From Rhodospirillales bacterium (GTDB lineage Bacteria > Pseudomonadota > Alphaproteobacteria > Rhodospirillales > UBA2165): a stretch of DNA of 38,315 bases. Where the stretch lies: positions 1 through 38,315 of the forward strand of contig JAPPFK010000207.1 of the NCBI GenBank assembly GCA_028823885.1, read 5' to 3'. Shown here piece by piece: positions 18,553 through 28,607 of this stretch; within the stretch, counting starts at the first letter, position 1, and each line of letters opens with the position of its first letter. The notes under the pieces are model-generated. The model had not been told where the DNA came from. It made no database searches and saw only the letters and a program-made list of their open reading frames with translations. The translations under genes were made by a program, and so were the position numbers.

Positions 18553-19776
18553 CTAGGAATCGCGGCTGGCAAGGTAAAGCCTGGTCTCACACAAGGGTGT
18601 TGCCAGTGGTCTCGGGCCGGTTGTACTCACGGCCACCGTGTTGCGTCGGACTTTCCCAGATCGTCCGGGGTTATACCCCGGATCGCGGGTGCCGGAAATA
18701 GGGGAATTTTGGTCCCGGCCCGCCGTTTTCCGTCGACCTTCGGGGGTGACGCGGATACCGGGCCCGTCAGGGGACAATCGGCAGCCGCCGAGAGTCGCGC
18801 CCCGCCAATCCGGCCGTCGAAGACCGGTCAACAACCGCTTCAGCTTCCCGCCGCGGGGCTCATACGGCGCACCGCCGACGGCGGCCAGAAGCCGCCCGAT
18901 CACCTGTCTTTGGATTTCCTCCGGCAGGCGCGCAAAGCGCTCCCGATCGACGAGGGCGTGTTCCCGGCCCCTCATCGCCACGGTATGCGCCAGGGCGCGC
19001 GCGCAATGACGATCCAGGTGCATGCGGATCCTGCCCGCGGCTGTTGCGGCATCGCTCAGCCGATGGGCGGGAAATCCGCCGTTTTCGAGTCGCGCCAGAA
19101 AGCCGCGGGTTCGCACCCGTTCAAACCGGATATCGTCGTTGGACGGATCGTCGATCCAGTGTTGGCCCCTGTCCCGCAGCGTCGCCATGAGCCGGGACTT
19201 GCGAATACCCAGCAACGGGCGGAGTAAACGCGCATCGGCGCCATAGGAGACCGCCGGCATGGCCGCCAGCCCCCTCAGACCGCTTCCCCGCCCCAACCGC
19301 ATAACGAAGGTTTCCGCCTGATCGTCGCGCGTGTGCGCCAACAACAGATGGAGGCAGCCATGTTCCCGCACCCATCGGTTCAACAATCGGTAACGGGCGT
19401 GACGTGCCGCGGCCTGGATGCCGGTATCCGGCTTGGCGCCGCGCCAGTTCAGAATTTGATGCCGGATCCCTCGCGCGCCGAGCCATTCGCCCACCCGGCC
19501 TGCCTCGGCCGCCGAGTCGGGCCGAAGCCCGTGATCCACCGTCAGCCCAATGACCTCGCCGCCCCGGGCCGTGGCCCATTCGTTCGCCAGCAGGGTCAGG
19601 CACAGGCTGTCCGGTCCGCCGGAGACGGCGGCCGCCAACCGCGGCCGGTCTTCCCAAGGGCCGAGCCCCGCCATGGCCGCGTCGAATTCGGCCGCCGTCA
19701 GCGGACGTGCGAGGTCGGACGGAGAAGGGTGGCGGGGAGGCGCGAGGCTATCCGCACTCGGCGCGGGCGCGCTCAC
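18553..19776 (-). CDS. tilS: tRNA(Ile)-lysidine synthetase TilS
   Basis: TilS converts C34 of the CAU-anticodon tRNA-Ile to lysidine so that AUA is read as Ile. The protein has 407 residues. The ATP-pyrophosphatase P-loop is AAVSGGPDSLCLTLLAN near 48-64. Further signatures are GLTVDHGLRPDS near 76-87 and LLAHTRDDQAETFVMRLGRGSGLRGL near 144-168 (given here as one conserved block), with DDPSNDD near 207-213. It starts with GTG at 19774-19776, overlapping the cpoB 3' end by 29 nt. The C-terminal 60-70 residues look unconserved and basic. Confidence 0.95.
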   Translation of the reverse strand: MSAPAPSADSLAPPRHPSPSDLARPLTAAEFDAAMAGLGPWEDRPRLAAAVSGGPDSLCLTLLANEWATARGGEVIGLTVDHGLRPDSAAEAGRVGEWLGARGIRHQILNWRGAKPDTGIQAAARHARYRLLNRWVREHGCLHLLLAHTRDDQAETFVMRLGRGSGLRGLAAMPAVSYGADARLLRPLLGIRKSRLMATLRDRGQHWIDDPSNDDIRFERVRTRGFLARLENGGFPAHRLSDAATAAGRIRMHLDRHCARALAHTVAMRGREHALVDRERFARLPEEIQRQVIGRLLAAVGGAPYEPRGGKLKRLLTGLRRPDWRGATLGGCRLSPDGPGIRVTPEGRRKTAGRDQNSPISGTRDPGYNPGRSGKVRRNTVAVSTTGPRPLATPLCETRLYLASRDS

Positions 19777-20890
19777 GGGTCAGACCCTTTTGGATGTATC
19801 CGGGCAGTTCCGGAAATTCGGCGCTCAACTTATCGAAGGTGGCGCAGGCGTCCTTATTGTGATTAAGGCCGATCAGCGACATGCCGAGCTTCAGGAGCGA
19901 ATCGGGCGCCTTCGACCCTGTCGGATTCTTCCGGTACCCGGTCAGGAACTCGTTGGCCGCCGTGCGGTAGTCGCCTCGAACATAGTGGGTCTCGCCCAGC
20001 CAATAGCGGGCATTGGACGCCAATTTGTCGCTTGAATGGGCGCCCAGGAATTCCTCGAAGGCCATCGCCGCTTTTTCGTAATCCCCTTGCCTGAGAAGCG
20101 AAGACGCGAACCGGTACCGGGCGCGCGGTGTCCCCGGGGGAAGAATCCCCGCCGGCGCCGCCGCCTGCTGGGGGGCAGGCGCCACGGCGGCGGGTTGCGC
20201 CGGCGGCGCCTGGGATGCCGGTGTGCCCGCCGGTGCCGATGCCGATGCCGGCGCCGGGGAACCCGGGGCCCGCGGAATGCGCGCGAGGTCCGCACCGGTG
20301 ATGGTGCCGAGGGATTGCGGCGCGCCGCTCCCGGTGATCGGTCCGCCTTGGGCGGCGCCCGCGCTGACAGGGGCACTCTGAGGAACGCGGCCGAGCTCCG
20401 GCGGCGCGTCCGGCGCCGCCGGCTGCGGTTGCAGGGCCGCCTGACCCGGCGCCACGCCGGCCGGTGCGGCGGTGCGGGCGGCCTCGAGGCTCGACAAGCG
20501 GAAGTCCACGTCACCGATCAGTTTGTCGAGACGCTCGTTGATCCGGCGGAGCGTGTTGCCAAACCCTTCCACCTGCCCGGTAAGGTCGCGGAGTTCGGCC
20601 TCGAATTGGGTGATCTTGGCCTGCACCCGGGCGGCATAGGCGGTCGAGGCGCCGGCGCCGGCAGGCGGCGGCGTGCGGCCGGCCGGCCCGGGGGCGGCCG
20701 ATGGCGGTGGGCCCTCCCCGCGATAGACCTGGCGGCTGAGGGCGTTGATGTCGCGCTGCATCCGTTCGAGTTGTTTGACCAGGGCATCCACCGCCGGATC
20801 CTGCGCAACCGCCGCGCCGCTCAGGACGATCGGCAGCCCCACCACCAGCGCCGCCGAAACCGACATCAATCCATACGTGAATTTGCTCAT
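19748..20890 (-). CDS. cpoB: CpoB/YbgF, Tol-Pal associated periplasmic TPR protein
   Basis: CpoB coordinates peptidoglycan synthesis with outer membrane constriction through the Tol machinery. The protein has about 380 residues: a signal peptide (about 1-25, ending GAAVAQ), a coiled coil (VDALVKQLERMQRDINALSRQV, residues about 30-52), a second helical part, a long Pro/Ala-rich linker (about 150-260), then C-terminal tetratricopeptide repeats containing ASNARYWLGETHYVRGDY and DSLLKLGMSLIGL. The ATG at 20888-20890 gives a normal signal peptide; an ATG 12 nt upstream is equally possible. A strong terminator separates it from pal, so it probably has its own promoter. The linker is longer than in E. 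coli YbgF (263 residues). Confidence 0.92.
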   Translation of the reverse strand: MSKFTYGLMSVSAALVVGLPIVLSGAAVAQDPAVDALVKQLERMQRDINALSRQVYRGEGPPPSAAPGPAGRTPPPAGAGASTAYAARVQAKITQFEAELRDLTGQVEGFGNTLRRINERLDKLIGDVDFRLSSLEAARTAAPAGVAPGQAALQPQPAAPDAPPELGRVPQSAPVSAGAAQGGPITGSGAPQSLGTITGADLARIPRAPGSPAPASASAPAGTPASQAPPAQPAAVAPAPQQAAAPAGILPPGTPRARYRFASSLLRQGDYEKAAMAFEEFLGAHSSDKLASNARYWLGETHYVRGDYRTAANEFLTGYRKNPTGSKAPDSLLKLGMSLIGLNHNKDACATFDKLSAEFPELPGYIQKGLTRERARAECG

Positions 20891-20961
20891 AGTACGCCCC
20901 ATCCCCCGGGCCGATTCGCCTCACGCCAGTTTAGGGCAGCCAGTCTGCAAACCAAAGATGG

Positions 20962-21005
20962 CAAAAACAAGGCGCCCGCGGCCCCAATCAAGGAACCGCG
21001 GGCGC
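20962..21005 (-). terminator. Intrinsic terminator after pal
   Basis: On the minus strand, GCGCCCGCGG (20996-21005) and CCGCGGGCGC (20972-20981) form a perfect 10-bp stem with a 14-nt loop, followed by CTTGTTTTTG. It lies 20 nt after the pal stop and ends the tol-pal transcript before cpoB. Confidence 0.85.
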
Positions 21006-21025
21006 GTCTTGAAATTCGTTACCGG

Positions 21026-21571
21026 TTAGCTGCCGGCGCCGGAGAGCACCACCATCACCGCACGGCGGTTCTGGGCCCACGAAGCTTCGTTGCTGCCGAG
21101 CGCAACCGGGCGCTCCTTACCGAAGGAGATGGTCTGGAGCCGGTTCGGGTTGATACCCAGCGCGACCAGGAAATCCTTGGCCGAATTGGCCCGGCGCTCA
21201 CCAAGGGCGAGGTTGTACTCGCGGGTGCCGCGCTCATCCGCATGACCTTCGAGCGTCACGCGAATAGCCGGGAATTTCTTGAGCCACGCGGCCTGCTTCT
21301 CGAGCGTCGCCCGCGCATCCGGCTTCAGGTCGGACCGGTCGAAGTCGAAGAAGACCCGATCGCCGACGTTGACCACCAGGTCCTGGACGGAGCCGGGGGT
21401 GATGGAGGCGCCGGTCGGAGGCCGCGGACGGCTTTTTGGCGCGGGGGCGGGGGGTTTTGCTTCTTTGGCCATACCCTTGGAGTCGGCATCACCGGCTTCC
21501 ATCGTCGGCGACTCGCATGCCGCCAAGATGAAGAGCGCCCCGAAAACATAAGCTAAAGACTTGAAACGCAT
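21026..21571 (-). CDS. pal: Peptidoglycan-associated lipoprotein Pal
   Basis: Pal anchors the outer membrane to peptidoglycan and binds TolB. The protein has 181 residues. The lipobox is ILAAC with lipidated C19. A Pro-rich linker (about 40-58) is followed by an OmpA-like domain: VFFDFDRSDLKPDARATL, VTLEGHADERGTREYN with the meso-DAP binding Asp and Arg, and LGERRANSAKDFLVALG. It follows tolB after 160 nt that contain no gene, so it may have an additional promoter. A terminator closes the transcript after it. Confidence 0.97.
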   Translation of the reverse strand: MRFKSLAYVFGALFILAACESPTMEAGDADSKGMAKEAKPPAPAPKSRPRPPTGASITPGSVQDLVVNVGDRVFFDFDRSDLKPDARATLEKQAAWLKKFPAIRVTLEGHADERGTREYNLALGERRANSAKDFLVALGINPNRLQTISFGKERPVALGSNEASWAQNRRAVMVVLSGAGS

Positions 21572-21731
21572 TGATTTTGTCCCCTTGATCGGGAATGTGG
21601 GAGGAACGCTGGGTGGGCGTCCCAGGGAGTCGTACGAAACCTCATTTCCTCGGCAACAGGGGCGCGTGGGAAACGATGAGGCGGAATAATCCTTATATCA
21701 CCGACACTTTTGGGAATATACGGAACGATTC

Positions 21732-23048
21732 TCATGGAATCAAGGGCGACCACGCGGGGTCGGACGCATCCATCGGCGTGACCACCTCGCGCTCATTAAA
21801 TCCCGTTAAATCAATGGAGTAGAGCTTCGACTGTTTTTGCCCGTCCGTGGTGCCGGGGGTTTCCCGGAAGAACATGATCACCCGGCCGTTGGGCGCCCAG
21901 GTCGGCGATTCGACCAGGAACCCGTCGGTGAGCAGGCGCTCTGCGGTGCCGTCGTTCTTCATTACGCCGATAAAGAACTTGCCGCCCTGGATTTTCGTGA
22001 AAGCGATGAGGTCGCCGCGGGGCGACCAGACCGGCGTCGCGTAGCGCCCGCGGCCGAAGCTGATTCGCTTCACACCGCGCCCATCGGTATTCATCACGTA
22101 GAGCTGCTGGGTGCCGCTGCGGTCGGATTCGAAAACGATGCGCTTGCCGTCCGGAGAATAGTAGGGGCCGGTATCGATCGCCGAATGGTTGGTCAGGCGC
22201 CCCACCACCCGGGTCCGGAGATCCATTGTATAGATCTCGGTATTGCCGTCCCGGGCCATGCTCATGATCACCTTCTTGCCGTCCGGCGAGAACCGTGGCG
22301 CGAATGTCATGCCGGGAAAGTCACCCAGCACTTCCTGCCGGCCGGTATCGATATTGAACAAATAAACCCTGGGCACGCCCCCGAAATAGGACATGTAGGT
22401 AATTTCCTGCTGGCTCGGCGAGAACCGCGGCGTCAGAACCAGGTCCTTCCCGTCGGTCAGGAAGTGATGGTTCTCCCCGTCCTGGTCCATGATCGCCAGA
22501 CGCTTGACGCGGCGGTCCTGGCGTCCCTTCTCGGCGATGTAGACGATGCGGGTATCGAAGTAGCCCTCCTCGCCGGTGATTCTCTTGTAGATGGCGTCGG
22601 CGATGATGTGGGCGATGCGGCGCCAATTGGTGGCGATGGTTGAATATTGTTGACCGAGCATTTGCTGCTCGGCGACCACATCCCAGAGCCGGAATTTAAC
22701 CCGCAGTTCCTGTCCCGCGACCGTCACGCGGCCCTGAGTCAACGCCTGGGACCCTATGACCCGCCAGTTGGCATATTTTGGCGCTGTCTCGATGGATTTC
22801 TCGACCTCGATGAAGGCCCTGGGGTCGGCGGGCCTGAACAGGCCGGAGCGTTCCAGGTTGGCCTTGATCACAGCCGCGATCTGCCGGCCGAGCAATTCCT
22901 CCTCGCCCGTTTCGCCGAGAAAATCGGTCACCGCGATAGGGAGCGGCTCCACCGTGCCGCGGGTGATATCGATCCGAAGCTCGGCCCGCGCCGGCAGCGC
23001 GGCAACGGTCAAGAGAAAGAATATGAGGATAGGTTTGATCGTATTCAT
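21732..23048 (-). CDS. tolB: Tol-Pal translocation protein TolB
   Basis: TolB is the periplasmic beta-propeller that shuttles between Pal and TolA. The protein has 438 residues. A signal peptide (1-22, ending LPARA) precedes ELRIDITRG. An N-terminal domain to about 155 is followed by a six-blade propeller with repeated [24 protein letters not shown] and WAPNGRVI units. It begins 21 nt after tolA on the same strand and belongs to the tolQRAB operon. Confidence 0.97.
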   Translation of the reverse strand: MNTIKPILIFFLLTVAALPARAELRIDITRGTVEPLPIAVTDFLGETGEEELLGRQIAAVIKANLERSGLFRPADPRAFIEVEKSIETAPKYANWRVIGSQALTQGRVTVAGQELRVKFRLWDVVAEQQMLGQQYSTIATNWRRIAHIIADAIYKRITGEEGYFDTRIVYIAEKGRQDRRVKRLAIMDQDGENHHFLTDGKDLVLTPRFSPSQQEITYMSYFGGVPRVYLFNIDTGRQEVLGDFPGMTFAPRFSPDGKKVIMSMARDGNTEIYTMDLRTRVVGRLTNHSAIDTGPYYSPDGKRIVFESDRSGTQQLYVMNTDGRGVKRISFGRGRYATPVWSPRGDLIAFTKIQGGKFFIGVMKNDGTAERLLTDGFLVESPTWAPNGRVIMFFRETPGTTDGQKQSKLYSIDLTGFNEREVVTPMDASDPAWSPLIP

Positions 23049-23069
23049 GGACGTTCCCTGTAGCCTTTT

Positions 23070-24020
23070 CTATCCCCCGAACATTTCCTTGGGATTAAAC
23101 ACCAGTGTCAGGTCTTTCCAAACCTCGTATCGGTCTCCCGGCAACTTAAACGGGCTGCAGCGCGGGTTTTTCACCGCCCGCAGCGCGCTCTCCGCCATGG
23201 CCCGGAAAAACGGGTCCGAGAACATACGGCCCGAATCTGCAATGCGGGCTTCCCGCACACGGCCGTCCTGGTTCACCGCGACCTTGATCTCGATGATCAT
23301 GTCCTCGGCGCCCTTGGCCCCGGCCGGCAGGGACCAGCATTTGGCGACCTGATCGCGGATGGCGCTGATCAGGGCGTCCCGCTCGCTGATGGAAATCCGC
23401 CGGTTCGGGTCATGAGCCGTCGGCCGCCGGGACAAGGCCTTGGCGATCTGGGTTTGAAAATCGTCCTTCTTTTTTTCAGGCGCCTTGGCCTTCTTTTTCT
23501 CATCCTTCTTGGGCGGCGGCTGGTCCTTGAGCCGCTCCAGCGTCTTGAGCACACCGGCCAGGGGATCGGGCGGCGGCGGCTTGCGGCGCGGCTTGGCCTT
23601 GGCGAGGCGCACCGGCGTTTTGGGCTTGGGCTTCTTCACTTCTTTCTTGGGCTCGGGCTTCGGCTCCGGTTTGGGTTCCTTCTTCGGCGCCGGTTTCGGT
23701 TTCGGCGGCGGCGGCACGGCGGCCACCTCCTCCTGCGCCGGGGCCGGCGGAGGCGGCGGCGGGGGCGGCGCCTTCACTTTCGGCGGCGGAGGCGGGGGCG
23801 GTTTGGGCGTCTCCACGGCTTTGGGCGGTTCCGGCTTTGGTTCTTCCTTTTTCAACTCCCGCGCGGTCGGCAGGTTGGTGATCGGCCCCAAATCCACCAG
23901 TTCGACGACGATGGGAATTTCCGGCGCTGGCGGCGGGTTGCGCAACGCCGGCAGACCGACGAAGCCGACCGCCACGATCACCGCGTGAAAGACGAGGGAT
24001 GCCAGCACCGGATAGCGCAT
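23070..24020 (-). CDS. tolA: TolA/TonB-like energy transducer of the Tol system
   Basis: TolA links the TolQR proton motor to TolB-Pal. The protein has 316 residues with a single N-terminal membrane anchor (about 5-25), a long Pro/Lys/Glu-rich periplasmic stretch (about 40-200, rich in PKPPPPPPP and KPEPKPEPKK), and a C-terminal TonB-like domain (about 215-316) with the conserved ISERDALISAIRDQVAKCW and NPRCSPFKLP. In alphaproteobacteria TolA is less like the E. coli protein but keeps this plan. Identity is fixed by position between tolR (3-nt gap) and tolB. Confidence 0.92.
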   Translation of the reverse strand: MRYPVLASLVFHAVIVAVGFVGLPALRNPPPAPEIPIVVELVDLGPITNLPTARELKKEEPKPEPPKAVETPKPPPPPPPKVKAPPPPPPPPAPAQEEVAAVPPPPKPKPAPKKEPKPEPKPEPKKEVKKPKPKTPVRLAKAKPRRKPPPPDPLAGVLKTLERLKDQPPPKKDEKKKAKAPEKKKDDFQTQIAKALSRRPTAHDPNRRISISERDALISAIRDQVAKCWSLPAGAKGAEDMIIEIKVAVNQDGRVREARIADSGRMFSDPFFRAMAESALRAVKNPRCSPFKLPGDRYEVWKDLTLVFNPKEMFGG

Positions 24021-24023
24021 GAA

Positions 24024-24473
24024 CTAACGCGTCCCTCCCGACAGCGGCAATTCGGCGATCAGCGCCACCCTGTTGAAGCCGGCGGCGTTGATCAGCCCCA
24101 TCACCTGCATGACCCGGCCATAGTCGATCGCCCTGTCCCCCCGGACGAAAATCCGGATATCCGGATTGGCCCCGGTGATGGCGATCAGCCGGGGCGCGAG
24201 CGCCGTATCCTCGATCTCGGTGTCCTGAATGAAAATCTTGCCTTCGGCGTCCACCGAGACCGCCAGCGGCTCATCCGGGTCCTGGAGCACCGACGCCTGG
24301 GTCTTGGGCAGATCGACTTGGACCCCCACGGTCAGGAGCGGTGCGGTGATCATGAAGATGATCAGTAGCACCAGCATGACGTCGACGAACGGCGTCACGT
24401 TGATCTCGCTCATCGCCGCGTGGCGGCCGCGCCGCTTGCGGCCTCCCCGCTGCTGTTGGGCTGCAATCGCCAT
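24024..24473 (-). CDS. tolR: TolR, proton-channel/peptidoglycan-binding subunit
   Basis: TolR forms the Tol motor with TolQ. The protein has 149 residues. It starts at ATG 24471-24473, 5 nt after tolQ, giving MAIAAQQQRGGRKRRGR, a basic cytoplasmic tail. The single membrane helix NVTPFVDVMLVLLIIF (about 25-40) carries the proton-relay Asp D31. The periplasmic ExbD/TolR domain follows, with DIRIFVRGDRAIDYGRVMQV. A longer in-frame reading to 24884 only shadows tolQ. Confidence 0.96.
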   Translation of the reverse strand: MAIAAQQQRGGRKRRGRHAAMSEINVTPFVDVMLVLLIIFMITAPLLTVGVQVDLPKTQASVLQDPDEPLAVSVDAEGKIFIQDTEIEDTALAPRLIAITGANPDIRIFVRGDRAIDYGRVMQVMGLINAAGFNRVALIAELPLSGGTR

Positions 24474-24478
24474 CCGGC

Positions 24479-25192
24479 CTAGCTCTCCGACTGACGCGAG
24501 ATGATGGCGGAGAACTCGCCGGAGAAGGTATCCAGGCGGTCGCTGTAGCGGTCCATATCCTTGGAGATTTTGTTGTAGGCGACGACCGCGGGGATCGCGG
24601 CAAGCAGTCCGAGCGCCGTAGCGAACAAGGCCTCCGCAATGCCCGGCGCCACCACCGCAAGGCTGGTGTTCTTGGTGACGGCGATGGCCTGGAAGCTGTT
24701 CATGATCCCCCAGACGGTGCCGAACAAGCCGATGAAGGGCGCCGTGGAGCCGGTGGTGGCGAGGATGGTCAGCTGCCGTTCGATCCGTTCGACCTCGCGG
24801 GTCACCGTAACATCCATCACCCGGTCCACCCGGTCGATCATGCTCTTGCCGGTATCGCGCGAGGATTCGGCCGAGCGCCGCCACTCGCGCATCGCCGCGC
24901 CGAAAACCGCCGCCATCGGCTCGCGGGGATTGACGCCTGCTTTTTCATAAAGCTCATCAAGGGAACCGCCCGACCAGAACGTGTCTTCGAATTCGTCCGC
25001 GGCCCGGTTCAGGCGCCGAAGACGCATGACCTTGTCGATGATGATTGCCCAGCACCAGATCGAGGCGATGACAAGAATGATCATCACCGACTTGACCACG
25101 ATGTCGGCTTTCAGGAACAGCGCCACCAGCGAAAAATCGGTGGCGGCGATGGCCCCCGCTACCTGTGCGGCTTCGACCGCGTTTCCTTCCAT
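24479..25192 (-). CDS. tolQ: TolQ, MotA/ExbB-type proton channel subunit
   Basis: TolQ is the three-helix inner-membrane subunit that uses the proton gradient with TolR to drive TolA during envelope constriction. The protein has 237 residues, with membrane helices at about 30-55 (VKSVMIILVIASIWCWAIII), 140-165 and 180-205. The conserved ExbB/TolQ segments LTILATTGSTAPFIGLFGTV and SLAVVAPGIAEALFATALGL are present. It starts ATG at 25190-25192, 9 nt after ybgC, and is followed after 5 nt by tolR. Confidence 0.97.
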   Translation of the reverse strand: MEGNAVEAAQVAGAIAATDFSLVALFLKADIVVKSVMIILVIASIWCWAIIIDKVMRLRRLNRAADEFEDTFWSGGSLDELYEKAGVNPREPMAAVFGAAMREWRRSAESSRDTGKSMIDRVDRVMDVTVTREVERIERQLTILATTGSTAPFIGLFGTVWGIMNSFQAIAVTKNTSLAVVAPGIAEALFATALGLLAAIPAVVAYNKISKDMDRYSDRLDTFSGEFSAIISRQSES

Positions 25193-25201
25193 TGACCTAC
25201 C

Positions 25202-25645
25202 TCACGAAGTTTCAACCAGATAGCCGGCCATTTTGGCGCGGATCGGTTCCGGTATCCGCGCCGCCTTGCCGGCCTCTGTCATACAGACCAAGCGTAAATC
25301 CATGCTTACCAGTAGCTCTCCGTCCCGGAAGACGGTCTGCTCCATCCCGAACGACGCGCCGGCTATCTCGACGATGCGGGTATGCATCTCCAGCGCCTGG
25401 TCGAGAAACGCCGGCTTGGCGTAGTCGGCGGTGCAGCGGCGGACGGCGAACACCACCCCGAATTCCTCAAGGGCTTGGGCCTGTCCGAAGCCGATTTCGC
25501 GCAGGAATTCGGTCCGCGCCCGCTCGGCGAACCGCAGGTAGTTGGCGTAATAGACCACGCCCGCCGCATCCGTATCCTCGTAATAGACGCGGATCGGGAA
25601 GACGTGAGTGAGCGCGGCCGGCTGTCCCGGCGAGGCCTCATTCAT
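25202..25645 (-). CDS. ybgC: YbgC, hotdog-fold acyl-CoA thioesterase of the Tol-Pal cluster
   Basis: YbgC hydrolyses acyl-CoA and is almost always first in the tol-pal cluster. The protein has 147 residues. The active-site segment is [21 protein letters not shown] (Asp at about residue 24), followed by [13 protein letters not shown]. The ATG at 25643-25645 overlaps the ruvB end by 8 nt; an ATG 9 nt further upstream (25654) is an alternative. Its exact link to Tol function remains unsettled in the field. Confidence 0.95.
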   Translation of the reverse strand: MNEASPGQPAALTHVFPIRVYYEDTDAAGVVYYANYLRFAERARTEFLREIGFGQAQALEEFGVVFAVRRCTADYAKPAFLDQALEMHTRIVEIAGASFGMEQTVFRDGELLVSMDLRLVCMTEAGKAARIPEPIRAKMAGYLVETS

Positions 25646-26684
25646 CGGCGTCATCCTCTCCGGTGGCCAGCAGTTCGAGCTGCTTGATGTTCGAGGGCAC
25701 ATTTATCCCGAGGTGACGATAGGCGCCTTCGGCCAGCACCCGCCCCCGGGGGGTCCGCATCAGCAGTCCCTGCTGAATGAGAAACGGCTCGACCACTTCT
25801 TCGATGGTGTCCCGCTCCTCCGACAAGGCCGCCGACAGGGTCTCGGCGCCCACCGGACCGCCGCCGTAATTCTCGGCGATGCACATCAGGTATTTCCGGT
25901 CGAGGGAGTCGAGACCCTTGCCGTCCACGTCGAGGCGGTTGAGGGCCGCGTCGGCGGACGCCGCATCGATCCCGGCCGCGCCGGACACCTCGGCGAAATC
26001 CCGTACCCGGCGGAGCAGACGGCCGGCGACGCGGGGCGTGCCCCGGGAGCGCTTGGCGATCTCCGCCGCGCCCTCGTCCGAAATGCCCGTGCCGAGAATC
26101 TTGGCGGCCCGTGAAATGATCTTCTGCAGGTCCGCCGCGCCGTAATACTGGACCCGGAGCGGGATGCCGAAACGCTCGCGGAGCGGTGTCGAGATGAGGC
26201 CCGAGCGGGTGGTCGCGCCGACCAGGGTGAACGGGTTGAGGTCGATGCGGACGCTGCGCGCCGCCGGGCCCTCGCCGATGATCAGGTCGAGCTGGAAATC
26301 CTCCACCGCCGGATAGAGTATCTCCTCCACCGCCGGGTGGAGCCGGTGAATCTCGTCGATGAACAACACGTCCCGGGGCTGGAGATTGGTGAGGATGGCG
26401 GCCAAATCCCCCGCCCGGGCGATGACCGGTCCCGACGTGGCGCGAAATCCGACGCCGAGCTCCCGGGAGACGATCTGCGCCAGCGTGGTCTTGCCGAGAC
26501 CCGGGGGCCCATGGAGCAGCACATGATCCATGGCCTCGCCGCGGCCCCTGGCCGCATCGACGAACACCTTCAGATTGTCGCAGACCTGGGGCTGGCCGAC
26601 GAATTCCTCGAGGCTTTGCGGCCGGGTCGAAGCGTCCCCCGTATCTTCGGGGGCGGCGTCGGCGGCGATTACCCGGTCATTCAT
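25638..26684 (-). CDS. ruvB: Holliday junction branch migration ATPase RuvB
   Basis: RuvB is the hexameric AAA+ motor that drives branch migration with RuvA. The protein has 348 residues. It contains Walker A GPPGLGKT (59-66), Walker [12 protein letters not shown], the sensor I segment [19 protein letters not shown] with the arginine finger, and the C-terminal winged helix [16 protein letters not shown] chose the ATG at 26682-26684 (MNDRV) because a GGAG lies upstream and relatives start here; a longer reading to 26729 would overlap ruvA. ruvA lies 13 nt upstream. Confidence 0.97.
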   Translation of the reverse strand: MNDRVIAADAAPEDTGDASTRPQSLEEFVGQPQVCDNLKVFVDAARGRGEAMDHVLLHGPPGLGKTTLAQIVSRELGVGFRATSGPVIARAGDLAAILTNLQPRDVLFIDEIHRLHPAVEEILYPAVEDFQLDLIIGEGPAARSVRIDLNPFTLVGATTRSGLISTPLRERFGIPLRVQYYGAADLQKIISRAAKILGTGISDEGAAEIAKRSRGTPRVAGRLLRRVRDFAEVSGAAGIDAASADAALNRLDVDGKGLDSLDRKYLMCIAENYGGGPVGAETLSAALSEERDTIEEVVEPFLIQQGLLMRTPRGRVLAEGAYRHLGINVPSNIKQLELLATGEDDADE

Positions 26685-26697
26685 CTCCGTGCTCCCC

Positions 26698-27333
26698 TCA
26701 GCCCGCTTCGGCGCCCGCGAGTTCGGCAAGGCCGTCGCGGATCAGATCCTCGAGCGCCGCCCCGTCACCCAGTTTGCGGGCCGCCTGCGACACGGCGGTG
26801 AACGCCTCGGTGCGGCCGTAACCCAGATTGACCAGTGCCGAGACCGCTTCGGCCCCCGTATTGTCCCGGGGCGCGCCGGTCTCGGCCGGCGTTCCGGACG
26901 ATGCCGCCGCCGGCCGGAAGGCGATGGCGATATCGCCGATCTTGTCCTTGAGTTCGGTGACGATCCGGGTGGCGAGCTTCCTGCCGACGCCGCTTGCCTG
27001 GGTGAACGGCGCTTCGTCGCCGGCGGCGACGGCCGCCGCCATCTCGTCCGGCGACAACGCCGACTGCAGGGCGAGGCCCACCTTGGCGCCGACACCCTGA
27101 ACCGTGGTCAGCAGCCGGAACCAATCACGCTCGGCTTCCTCGGCAAACCCGTAGAGATGAATGTGGTCCTCCCGCACATGGGTCTCGATCATCAGGCTGA
27201 TGGTGCCGCCGGAGGCGATGGCCCGGGCGATGGTGCGCGACGAGGCGAACACCATGTAGCCGACCCCGTTGACATCGACGATCAGCCAGTCGGGTCCCGA
27301 CGAATCCAACACCCCTGTGAGCCGGGCGATCAT
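26698..27333 (-). CDS. ruvA: Holliday junction DNA-binding protein RuvA
   Basis: RuvA tetramers hold the Holliday junction flat for RuvB. The protein has 211 residues: an OB-fold N-terminus ([20 protein letters not shown]), helix-hairpin-helix motifs ([17 protein letters not shown] and [19 protein letters not shown]), a flexible linker (about 140-160), and a C-terminal three-helix domain ([20 protein letters not shown]). It overlaps the ruvC stop by 4 nt (ATGA). Confidence 0.97.
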   Translation of the reverse strand: MIARLTGVLDSSGPDWLIVDVNGVGYMVFASSRTIARAIASGGTISLMIETHVREDHIHLYGFAEEAERDWFRLLTTVQGVGAKVGLALQSALSPDEMAAAVAAGDEAPFTQASGVGRKLATRIVTELKDKIGDIAIAFRPAAASSGTPAETGAPRDNTGAEAVSALVNLGYGRTEAFTAVSQAARKLGDGAALEDLIRDGLAELAGAEAG

Positions 27334-27848
27334 TGAGCGGCCTCGGCCAGGGATCGGGTCTGGCGGTGGTGGGCGTGGCAGATGGCGACCGCCAGCGCGT
27401 CCGCCGCATCCGCCGTCTCGACGGTGCAGCCGGGCAACAGGGTGCGGACCATCATCTGGATCTGCTCCTTGGCCGCGTGACCGGCGCCGACGACGCTCTT
27501 CTTCACCAGATTGGGCGGATACTCGGCCACCGGCAGGCCGGCCTTGGCCGGCGCCAACAGCGCGACGCCCCTCGCCTGGCCGAGTTTCAACGTGGATTTC
27601 GGGTTGGCGTTGACGAACGTCTCCTCCACCGCCACCTCGTCCGGCGCATAGGCTTCGATCAGTTCGGAAATGCCGTCGAACAGGGCGGCGAGACGATCGG
27701 CGAGCGCCGCGCGGCTGTTGGACCTGAGCGTCCCGTCGGCGACGAAGCTCAAGCGGTTGTCCCGGACTTCGATCAGACCCCAGCCGGTCGCGGCGAGGCC
27801 GGGGTCGATCCCCAATATCCGCGTGTGTCCGTCAGCCGCCAAATCCAT
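27330..27848 (-). CDS. ruvC: Crossover junction endonuclease RuvC
   Basis: RuvC resolves Holliday junctions by paired nicks. The protein has 172 residues. The acidic catalytic set is visible as D15 in [14 protein letters not shown], Glu in [14 protein letters not shown], and Asp in [16 protein letters not shown]. It is followed by ruvA with a 4-nt overlap, and yebC lies 9 nt upstream. This order (yebC-ruvCAB) is widespread. Only three genes separate it from tolQ, and all of the set reads in one direction. Confidence 0.97.
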   Translation of the reverse strand: MDLAADGHTRILGIDPGLAATGWGLIEVRDNRLSFVADGTLRSNSRAALADRLAALFDGISELIEAYAPDEVAVEETFVNANPKSTLKLGQARGVALLAPAKAGLPVAEYPPNLVKKSVVGAGHAAKEQIQMMVRTLLPGCTVETADAADALAVAICHAHHRQTRSLAEAAQ

Positions 27849-27857
27849 CCCCTCCGG

Positions 27858-28607
27858 CTAGGCGCTCAGGCGTTCCATGACGTCGTCGGAAATCTCGAAG
27901 TTGGCGGCGACGCGCTGGACGTCGTCGGAATCCTCCAGGACATCCAACAGCTTCAAAAGGGTCTGCGCCTGTCCTTCGTCCACATCCACGGTATTTTGCG
28001 GCCGCCAGTCGAGGCGCGCGGTTTCCGCTTCGCCGAGCCCCCCTTCCAGGGCCTCGCGGACGGTGTTGAAGTCGTCCGGCAAACAATAGATGTCGTGACC
28101 TTCGTCCCCGGACTCCACGTCCTCGGCGCCGGCTTCGAGGGCCGCCTCGAACATCGCGTCGGAATCCCCCGCGCCCGCCGGATAGTGGATCATGCCGACC
28201 CGGTCGAACATGAAACTCACCGCCCCGGTCTCGGCCAGCGTCCCGCCGTGCTTGGAGAACGCGGCCCGCACGTCCGAGGCCGTCCGGTTGCGGTTGTCGG
28301 TCAGCGCCTCGACGATCACCGCGACGCCGCCGGGCCCATAGCCCTCGTAGCGGACCTCCTCGTAGTTCTCGCCGTCGTCGCCGCCCGACGCCTTCTTCAC
28401 CGCCCGGTCGATATTGTCCTTCGGCATGTTGGCCTGCCGGCACGCGGCGACGGCCGAGCGCAGGCGCGGATTGGCGTCCGGATCGGGCCCGCCGAGCTTG
28501 GCCGCGACGGCCACCTCGCGGATGAGTTTGGCGAAGATTTTCGCCCGCTTGGCGTCCTGCGCGCCCTTGCGGTGCATGATGTTCTTGAACTGTGAATGGC
28601 CGGCCAT
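27858..28607 (-). CDS. yebC: YebC/TACO1 family protein
   Basis: This is a 249-residue YebC/PmpR/TACO1 family member. Signatures are [21 protein letters not shown] at the N-terminus, [21 protein letters not shown] and [23 protein letters not shown] (key residues GYGPGG and TDNRNRT near 125-150). Members were annotated as transcriptional regulators. More recent work ties the family to translation, including relief of ribosome stalling at proline stretches. It is the first gene of the yebC-ruvCAB block, with an ATG behind GGGG. Confidence 0.95.
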   Translation of the reverse strand: MAGHSQFKNIMHRKGAQDAKRAKIFAKLIREVAVAAKLGGPDPDANPRLRSAVAACRQANMPKDNIDRAVKKASGGDDGENYEEVRYEGYGPGGVAVIVEALTDNRNRTASDVRAAFSKHGGTLAETGAVSFMFDRVGMIHYPAGAGDSDAMFEAALEAGAEDVESGDEGHDIYCLPDDFNTVREALEGGLGEAETARLDWRPQNTVDVDEGQAQTLLKLLDVLEDSDDVQRVAANFEISDDVMERLSA

